Origin: Macrobrachium rosenbergii
Lineage: Eukaryota; Arthropoda; Malacostraca; Decapoda; Palaemonidae
Assembly: GCF_040412425.1 (NCBI RefSeq)
Contig: NC_089762.1
Span: 25,110,391 to 25,174,390, forward strand
Reading direction: 5' to 3'
DNA length: 64,000 bases
Each line of letters opens with the position of its first letter. Within the stretch, counting starts at the first letter, position 1. The translations under genes and the position numbers were made by a program. This document shows, in pieces, positions 56,393 through 64,000 of this stretch. A model generated the notes under the pieces. That model was not told where the DNA came from and did no database searches. It worked only from the letters and a program-made list of their open reading frames with translations.

Positions 56393-57799
56393 CTGAAATT
56401 AACAGCAAACAAATGTCTTTCAAATGTGTGTTAAATTTATTGAAATTAAATATGAATATTCATCAGTGTATTGCAGACAACTGAATTAGCACATAGTGCA
56501 GTACATGAAGATTACCTGGTCAATACTAAACTTTAATTGGTGCTATATCAGTGAACAATATCACAGCATGGATAAATACCTATCAAACATTGCAATGAGG
56601 TTTGCCAATCCAATTCTGGATTTCAGATATGAAAACATTTACAATAACACTTTCTGTCTTGGGATACTTGTGAATTCCATAACCATCTCAACTGTAAGGA
56701 TCTTCCCAAACAGAATATTGAGGAACCTGTTGCAGAATTCTGACTAAAATTTATTTTTATTAATTACTAAAGAACAGGTAACCTAAGAGATGACTAGAAC
56801 TCTAACCATTAATGTAATAAAATGAAATGCTGCTAACTTTGTAAAGGAGCTGCAATTACAGTATTCACAAATGATGGTTCAATTAAACAAAATAGTTAAA
56901 CTAAGATTAACCTCTACGTAGGCCACTGTTAAATGACAAATCACAAAACATATGAGTAAAAGTGCAGAAGAGTTGTGCACTTTTTCTACTGTGGGTTGCA
57001 TCCAGCTATAAGGTGGATCAAAGATACATTTCTACATGGATGCACTCTAACCTAACCTAGACTATCCTAGGTTGCTGTGCCCTAACCTGGATGGGAGGGA
57101 TTCATCACCCATCCCCCCTGGATGGCCCCATGGAGTTGTCATGCATAGCAGTATGTGATGTACCTAATCCACAGTAGTACTAACCCAAGTAACAAGTTCA
57201 ATGACTAAATAAATCAATTTCATAGTTTCCATCTCACCTAGCTCTGAGTACTTTAACTAGGAACCAGCCAAGACCTACGTCTGGTTGTAAAGCCATTATA
57301 GTCTGGTTGGTTTGGCATATTAGTCTGGCCTAACATTTTGCAGCAATAAACTAACCAATATGTACAAGTTAGGCCTAAACTGTCACACACCTGACCAACT
57401 TTGGTAAATTAACCTTGCCTATGCCTACTATAATAATTGGTCAGTGAGGGTTTCCTCATTAAGAGAACAATTCTTTAGTATTTAGCCTGTCTAATATGAC
57501 CCCATGCTGGTATGGCAATTTTACTCAATGACTTAATATTAAATTTGCCTATTTGGTGTCACTCTTAAATGGTGACAACATACAGTGTCTGAATAACTGC
57601 AGAGAACACTGTTTACCACAAGAAAAATTACCCCAATGAAAATTTAAAACTGGAGCCTAATCGGATGCTTGACCTAACCAGAGTAGGAGTCATGCCCTGA
57701 CTGGTGGGCCCCACCAGGTCCAGGCATGAGAAACCTGACCATGAAAACTGGCCTTCTTGACCTAACCAGACCTTACCTTCTACCCGTTACCTAATCTTT
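56393..57799. other. non-coding interval upstream of the first recognised RUSF1 exon
   Basis: AT-rich, with CCTAACC/TAGGTTA-like words becoming frequent after 57040. The missing first RUSF1 exon could lie here or further right; I cannot identify it. Confidence 0.3.
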
Positions 57800-58008
57800 C
57801 CTAGAATGCCATAGCCTATCTTGACCTAACCAGACCTTACCTTCCTACCCCGACTTAACCTAGGATGTCATGCCCTGACCTGGTGGGGGGGGTTGGACAC
57901 CCCTAGAATGCCATAGCCTATCTTGACCAAACCAGACCTTACCTCCCTACCCCGACTTAGCCTAGGATGTCATGCCCTAACCTGGTGGGGGGGGGGGTTG
58001 GACACCCC
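57800..58008. repeat. two-copy tandem repeat, period 102 bp
   Basis: CTAGAATGCCATAGCCTATC...GGTGGGGGGGGTTGGACACC repeats from 57801 and from 57903 with a few substitutions and a growing G run (9 to 11 G). A partial related copy (CTTGACCTAACCAGACCTTA) lies just upstream at about 57757. Confidence 0.9.
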
Positions 58009-59064
58009 CAGGTAATGCTATCTCCCTACTCTGCATATTACCCTAGGGTAGGTTCGTCCCTAGTGAGTGGTAATTAGTCGAGATCATTTACTTGAATACG
58101 ATGGTGGGTTCTACTACTAGGCTAAGCTTCAACCAAGTAACCTTTAGCCTACCAGAAGGATACCGGTAATGGGCCTAGTCACAAACAAATTTCAACGTCA
58201 AATTAACAATGTTAAAATTCAGGGCGGTATGTATCTACATTTTTTACCCAAAGCTGTACTACAGAGGTCTTGCTTCTCTCTAGAAACTTAACAGACACTG
58301 CTTCCACGTATGTAGATTACCTGGGTATTACCTAAGCAACGTTTCGAAGCGTCAAGGGAACAAACACCTGACAGTGTTTACGTTTGCGTTTTACTTCTTG
58401 TTTTTGTTGTTCAAGACATTAGACATTCACCCCACCTTGAAATGAGCAATTGCAATCCCGTCCCTTTTATGATTTCTATGAGGAATAAGAAAAAAAAGCT
58501 AGAAGAGAGATAAAGGTGCAAATCAATGACAGGAGAGTCAATGAGGGGACAGAAAGACATTAAAAGCGAAGATTAATGAAATAAAGACCCTGAGACAATG
58601 ATTCACACCGTTGCCATAATAAAACATAGATTTACCAATGTAACGCAATATTAAACCTAAAAGCTAATTTCTGATTGAGCTTATGATTTTTATGACATGT
58701 GCTGAACTGGAGAGGGCAGTACTGATTCTTTATTAACTGAGTAAAAGACACAAAGCAAGTATGTGACCAGAACATTTAATTCGAGCTGGTTAAAGAGATG
58801 GCTCGACGACTTATGATGATGTCAAACAGGAATTTGTAGTGCAAAATAGTGTGGTGCTCATGCAAACAAAATACGTCAATATTTAGGTATAATAATTTTG
58901 CAGCTGTAGCGTATTCATGATATATCAAGTGTACTTTAGATTTCTTGCATTTTCTTGTCTACGATCTTGTGATAGTTAGGCGTGAATTACATTACGCATA
59001 AACTATTTGTGACGCACACACAAAAGGTGAATGTGTGAATAAGCATTGCATTTTATATGTGAAG

Positions 59065-59065
<1 letters not shown>
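58009..59065. other. interval without recognised features
   Basis: Mixed-composition non-coding DNA. No recognisable ORF, RNA gene or element. Confidence 0.3.
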
Positions 59066-59145
<80 letters not shown>

Positions 59146-59158
59146 TAATAATAATAAT
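59066..59158. repeat. (TAA)n microsatellite
   Basis: About 30 TAA/AAT units, with one interruption near its end. Confidence 0.98.
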
Positions 59159-60355
59159 TTTAAAAAGTTGTGTAAGGTGAGCTATATGAGCTAAATTAAC
59201 ATTTATCTCTCTCAGTCACTAAGCCTTTGTCTGTCCTGTCTGTCTTAGAGACTGGGTGTATTAAGTGATTTTTTTTTCATATGAACGCCTTCTATGGCTT
59301 CATTACTCATGCTACGATGGTCGTTTTAGTGTCATGTTAGGCCAGAATATTTGCATATTATTTAGGATTTTATGTCAAAACTTTGAAATGCTAAACATAA
59401 AGAGTAAAATCGCCAAAAATGACGCAACCAAAGCTTTATAGTTGACTTTGGCTGCATCACAAGTGACCCAAAGGGTCAACATGTCTTTTTTTTTAATGGA
59501 AAGTGCATGGAGAAAAGCAATTGGTTACTGAGATAAAAAATAAACCGGGTAGATTTAACAAAGAGACCTTGGAAATAATAGATAAAAAGGCAGACAGACA
59601 ATTCCAGCTTGTGAGGAAATCGAGTCTATGAAAAACTGGTAACGCTTGTGGTTCAGAAAAGTTGAGAAAAAGACCACATGGAAAAACTTTTATAAGGCGT
59701 GGAAGTGACACTGACTTCCTTTTTTTTTTTATTTGAACTACCTGACTCAGGAACTTGGGGTGTCTATAACAGTGTTGCTGGCGTGAGTGAAGAGCGACCA
59801 GGAACCAACTCGGCATTTTACAGAGCCATGTTTTCCAAAATGTAGTTACACTCAGTGTGGTATATTGCTTTTCTATTTTGAAATAGATCACGCCAACTTT
59901 TTTGTGCCCAACTCTTAATTAACAAGCTGTAGTATCCATCCTCATTACAAGTAGATACTGCTGCTTTATTAGTAACTAGATAGAACATTATAAAGGCAGT
60001 TGCTATAATCATGCACTAGCATAATTGGCATACCACCATTAAAATATTTCTTATGAAAGCTACGTCAATTTTCTTAGATGGTAATATCATATTTTCAATA
60101 CATGTAGTATCTAGAGGTTTATATCACTTCTAATTTTGGAGCCCTTCTTAGGGGCTCACTAGGTTTTCTTTAAAAGTATAGCAGTTATCCTGAATAACTT
60201 TTCCTTCCGAGTCGTAATTGTTTTAGAAAAGATTTGTAATAGTTTCTTATTTCATATCTTTATGTTATCTCATCTCTGTTACTTGAATTTCAATCAATGG
60301 CCCCTGTGGGCTTGTTCCATGTGAATCGGGTTCATCTGAAAAAAAAAAAAAATAA
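59159..60355. other. interval without recognised features
   Basis: A minus-strand open frame of 132 codons at 59493-59891 has no family I recognise and no flanking splice or promoter evidence. Otherwise AT-rich non-coding DNA. Confidence 0.3.

Positions 60356-60447
<92 letters not shown>
60356..60447. repeat. (TAA)n microsatellite at the 5' side of the R4/Dong-like LINE
   Basis: About 30 AAT units preceded by a poly-A run, ending exactly where LINE sequence begins. Confidence 0.98.
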
Positions 60448-60448
<1 letters not shown>

Positions 60449-60639
60449 GGGAGAATAAAAAAAGATTCACCGAGATTGCGACAGACACAGTAAGACACCA
60501 ACTAAAGAAAATGCCCAAATGGGAAGCCCCAGGTCCCGATGAAGTCCGTGGATATTGGCTCAAAAACTTCAAGGCCCTACACCCACGAATACCAGAACAA
60601 CTCCAGCATTGTATCACAAACCACCATGTGCCAAAATAG

Positions 60640-61200
60640 ATGACCACAGGGAGAACATCCTTAGTACGGAAAGACAAGAACATGGGAAATATATCAAGTA
60701 ACTATAGGCCTATCACCTGCCTACTAATAATGTGGAAGTTACTAACAGGTATCATAAGTGAAAGGCCATGCAACTACCTAGAGGATACAAACACCATCCC
60801 CCACCAACAGAAAGGCTGCAGAAGGAAGTGTAGGGGAACAAAAGACCAGTTCCTGATAGACAAAATGGTAATGAGAAGGAGAACCAACCTAAGCATGGCA
60901 TGGATTGACTACAAGAAAGCCTCCGACATGATGCCGCACACATGGCTAATAGAATGTCTGAAAATATATGGGGCAGAGGACAACACCATCAACTTCCTAA
61001 AAAATACAGTGCGCAACTGGAATACAGTACCTACAAGCTCTGGGATAAGATTAGCAGAGGTTAACATCAGGACAGGGATCTTTCAAGGCGACTCACTGTC
61101 CCCACTACTCTTCGTAGTAGCCATGATTCCCATGACAAAAGTACTGCAGATGTATGTTGGCACCAGCTCAAGAAGGGAGGCAACAGAATTAACCATCTGA
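60640..61200 (+). pseudogene. RT domain fragment of the R4/Dong-like LINE
   Basis: 186-codon open frame covering RT fingers and palm up to just before FMDD. The frame ends in TGA at 61198 and the catalytic motif continues in another frame, so the polymerase is broken. Confidence 0.85.
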
Positions 61201-62052
61201 TGTTCATGGACGACATCAAGCTTTATGGTAAGAGCATCAAGGAATAGATACCCTAATCCAGACTGTAAGGATTGTATCTGGGGTCGTCAGGATGGAGTTT
61301 GGAGTAAAAAAAAAGATTCGCCTTGGTCAACATACAAAGGGGCAAGGTAACAAGAACTGAAGGGATAAAGCTACCAGACGGCAATAGCATCAAACACATA
61401 GATGAGACAGGATACAAATATCTGGGAATAATAGAAGGAGAGGATATAAAATACTGAGAGATGGACACGATCAGGAAAGACTATAGGCAGAGACTTAAGG
61501 CGATACTCAAGTCAAAACTCAACGCCGGAAACATGGGCAGTACAAGTAATCAGATACAGCGCAGGAGTAGTGGAGTGGACGAAGGCTGAACTCCGTAGCA
61601 TAGACCAGAAAACAAGGAAACATATGACAATACACAAAACACTACACCCAAGAGCAAATACAGACAGACTATACATAACACGAAAGGAATGGGGGAGAGG
61701 ACTACTAAGCATAGAGGACTGCGTCAACATCGAGAGCAGAGCAATGGGGCAATATCTGAAAACCAGAGAAGACGAGTGGTTAAGGAGTACATGAGAAGGA
61801 CTGATAAAAGTAGACGTAGACCCAGAAATATACAGAGACAGGAGAATGAAAAACAGAACAGAGGAATGGCACAACAAACCAATGAACGGACAGTGCATGA
61901 GACAGACTAAAGAACTGGGCACTGGCCAGCGATGAAACTCAGAGGGGAGACTCAAGAAGGAAACAGAAGGAACGCTAACAGCAGCACAAGATCAGGCCCT
62001 AAGAACCAGGTATGTCTAAAGAACAATAGATGGAAATAACATCTCACCCATA

Positions 62053-62373
62053 TGCAGGAAGTGCAATATGAAAGACGAGACCATAAACCATATAGCAAGC
62101 GAATGTCCGGCGCTTGCACAGAACCAGCACAAAAAGAGGCATGATTCAGTAGCGAAAGCCCTCCACTGGAGCCTGTGCAAGAAACAACAGCTAGCTTGCA
62201 GTAATAAGTGGTACGAACACCAAACTGAGGGAGTGATAGAAAAAGATCAGGCAAAGATCATCTGGGACTATACTATCAGAACAGATAGGGTGATGCGAGC
62301 CAATAGACCAGATGTGACGTTGATTGACAAAATCAAGAAGAAAGGATCACTCATTGGTGTGGTAATACCATGA
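62053..62373 (+). pseudogene. CCHC knuckle and endonuclease fragment of the R4/Dong-like LINE
   Basis: CRKCNMKDETINHIASEC is the CCHC motif typical of the R2/R4 group. It leads to the RPD of the restriction-like endonuclease; the following acidic residue expected in the (L/V)(I/V)D(I/V)A-type strand is absent (LIGVVIP). A TGA after VVIP then separates the remaining C-terminal helix region. Confidence 0.8.
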
Positions 62374-62687
62374 TACACCAGGGTAGATGAGAAAGTAAAA
62401 AATTGATGAGTATCAAGACCTGAAAATCGAAATAAGAAGGATATGGGATATGCCAGTGGAAATTGTACCCATAATCATAGGAACACTAGGCACGATCCCA
62501 AGACCCATGAAAAGGAATCTGGAAAAACTAGATGCCGAAGTAGCTCCAGGACTCACGTATAAGAGTGTGCTACTAGAAACAGCGCAATAGTGAGAAAAGT
62601 GATGGACTCCTAAGGAGGCAGGATGCAACCCGGAACCCCACACTATAAAAACCACCCAGTAGAATAGGACGACTGTGACAGACCAAT

Positions 62688-62757
<70 letters not shown>
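62688..62757. repeat. (TAA)n microsatellite at the 3' side of the R4/Dong-like LINE
   Basis: About 23 AAT units, starting directly after GACCAATT at the LINE's end. Confidence 0.98.
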
Positions 62758-62761
<4 letters not shown>

Positions 62762-63338
62762 CTCTTAAATTTCTAGGGCAACTTATCGAGAAGTGTGGGA
62801 GCCATGTAGTCAAAAGACCTTTTTCACTATCTAACGTATCTTGGTTTTATTAATCTATATAATAATTTAAAACCAGCACTCTTGCGCGTAGTTAATCGTA
62901 AAGCGGTATACGACCCCGGTTTCTTCATATATATCTCGTTTTCTTATTTTGTATCACAATGTGGGTTAAAACACATATTCAGCAGACAAATCTAGCTTCA
63001 ACGCACAACCAGCAAATATCTCAAGTTATGACTGGAATGACTTTGCCATCTCATTATCCGTTATTAATAGGGCTGCCTTTCTACAATCATTTCAGCCGCA
63101 GTAAGTCATTTGGCAACAATTTTATGACGTCACTCACAGCTCTCAAATCATCTATTTATGAAGGTACATTTATTTATAATATTTCCATATTTTAATACTT
63201 CTTAATGAAAGCTACATTTCTGAAATGGTGTGGGCAAATTTCCACTAAATTTAGCATCTGATCTAGCACAGTAAACTGTTTATCAATCAGTGCTCCAGAT
63301 TTTTAGTTTTATGTAAAAGAAAACTATTGTGCTGCCTT
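62758..63338. other. interval without recognised features
   Basis: AT-rich non-coding DNA; no recognisable domain in the short ORFs. Confidence 0.3.
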
Positions 63339-63600
63339 TGTCTGTCCGTCGGCACTTTTTTTTGTCCGCACTTTCTCTGTCCGTACTTTTCTGTCCGCCC
63401 TCATATCTTAAAACTACTGAGGCTAGAGGGCTGCAAATTGTTACGTTGATCATTCACCCTCCAATTATCAAATATACCAAATTACAGCCCTCTAGCCTCA
63501 GTAGTTTTTATTTTATTTAGGGTTAAAGACAGCCATAATCGTGCTTCTGGCAACGATATAGGATAGGCCACCACCGGGCCGTGGTTAAGGTTTCATGGGG
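63339..63600. repeat. palindromic repetitive element with GTCCG-rich flank
   Basis: Inverted arms ACTACTGAGGCTAGAGGGCT (63413-63432) and AGCCCTCTAGCCTCAGTAGT (63487-63506), with about 50 bp between. On the left, TCTGTCCG/TTTGTCCG-type words recur several times (63339-63398). On the right, ATCGTGCTTCTGGCAACGAT and GGCCACCACCGGGCCGTGGT follow. The layout suggests a foldback/MITE-type repeat; I believe similar sequence is widespread in decapods. Confidence 0.7.
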
Positions 63601-64000
63601 CGCGGTGGCCTTGATTACATACGTTGTAGCGGCTGTAAAGAAAACTCGATTGCAAGTTCCTTTTGTACCGACTGATAACCATTCAATTTTGCTCCAGTTT
63701 AGTTCCGGTTTTTTGATCCGTTCAACTTTACATCCTACATTTTGGTCCATGTTCTGGATATGCTATTTTCAACACTGCCTATGGCTAGGCAAAACTGATA
63801 TAATTTGTGAAAATTTTACACTTGACTTCATTTTTAAAAATCAGCTATGATAGTCTGATAGCGTATATACTAAATCACGTAGCCCTCGACCACTGCCTCA
63901 TAGTGTTTCCCTTTATAGGATTTGCTTGCATTGATTAACTATTTATAATTTGCTCTTTGAAGTGTTTGTATATCAAATAATTCTAAGTCCATTTTAATGC
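63601..64000. other. window end without recognised features
   Basis: Continues from the palindromic repeat into AT-rich DNA; the right limit of the repeat is not clear. Confidence 0.3.

Larger units (their letters stand above)
60448..62687 (+). mobile_element. R4/Dong-like LINE between (TAA)n arrays
   Basis: Non-LTR retrotransposon with a C-terminal restriction-like endonuclease. RT motifs: SSNYRPITCLLIMWKLLTGI (60690-60750), AWIDYKKASDMMPHTWLIEC, IFQGDSLSPLLFVVAM (61078-61125) and catalytic FMDD at 61203-61214 (frame shifted after 61195). Middle: VEWTKAELRSIDQKTRKHMT, EWGRGLLSIEDCVNIESRAM (61570-61794). CCHC knuckle CX2CX8HX4C at 62053-62106. Endonuclease region: RANRPDVTLIDKIKKKGSLI then, after a stop, EYQDLKIEIRRIWDMP and IVPIIIGTLGTIP. 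It is 5'-truncated, since no N-terminal zinc finger or Myb part is seen, and has several stops. R4/Dong elements are known to insert into TAA repeats. Confidence 0.85.

Noticed and set aside
58300..58440. First exon of RUSF1 near 58.4 kb
   Set aside because: A CAG|GTAAT donor-like site exists on the minus strand at about 58320, but the nearby ATG opens only a dozen codons and the phase cannot be confirmed.
59066..59158. CRISPR-like or other structured array
   Set aside because: Simple TAA microsatellite in a eukaryotic genome; no spacers.
59493..59891. Minus-strand ORF of 132 codons as a gene
   Set aside because: No recognisable family, no splice or promoter context, and low-complexity composition.
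60265..60683. Minus-strand frames with long poly-Ile/Leu/Tyr
   Set aside because: Translation of the (TAA)n microsatellite and the antisense of the LINE.

Overview
This window is eukaryotic nuclear DNA, most likely from a decapod crustacean. It is AT-rich and intron-rich, has long (TAA)n arrays, a tRNA-derived SINE, and is dominated by DIRS1-like (tyrosine-recombinase) retrotransposons, which are known to be common in decapods. There is no bacterial-type gene organisation; most long open frames belong to transposons.

One host gene runs through the window on the minus strand: a RUSF1 homologue (DUF647, the C16orf58 / ROOT UVB SENSITIVE family). I reconstruct ten exons, from 56257-56392 (most 5' one seen) to a tentative terminal exon at 3982-4061. 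Splice sites and codon phases agree at every junction and the exons sum to about 470 codons, close to the family's usual length. The first coding exon and promoter were not found. The coding sequence is about 1.4 kb spread over 52 kb because the introns are filled with mobile DNA.

Seven DIRS-like copies lie in five introns, all with coding strand minus, the same as the host gene. They form three families by terminal sequence. Family A: A1 5182-6885 (truncated), A2 8777-15108, A3 19008-25637, A7 53207-56213 (internally deleted). Family B: 30129-36345. Family C: C1 39557-46160 and C2 46717-53184. Complete copies show the DIRS plan: inverted terminal repeats (ITRs), a gag-like ORF, RT-RNase H, tyrosine recombinase (YR), and an internal complementary region (ICR) that matches the joined ends of the element. 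All copies carry frameshifts, stops, deletions or active-site changes. An older DIRS-like relic lies at 15430-16560.

Other mobile DNA: a decayed CR1/jockey-like LINE with a 2A-like motif (about 560-2830, +), an RTE-like LINE fragment (28340-29825, +), an R4/Dong-like LINE between two (TAA)n arrays (60448-62687, +), a SINE with a 17-bp target duplication (27670-27947, -), and a Tigger/pogo-like MITE inside the ICR of A2 (9035-9396). A 0.9-kb tandem duplication (16531-18284), a 102-bp tandem repeat (57800-58008) and a palindromic repeat near 63.4 kb complete the picture.

The most interesting pattern is a set of splice-site-like motifs (CAG|GTAAG, GGTAAGT) kept at matching positions at the 3' ends of DIRS copies from all three families, although the surrounding ITR sequence has diverged. 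Together with uniform sense orientation inside introns, this suggests a splicing-related adaptation that RNA data could test.
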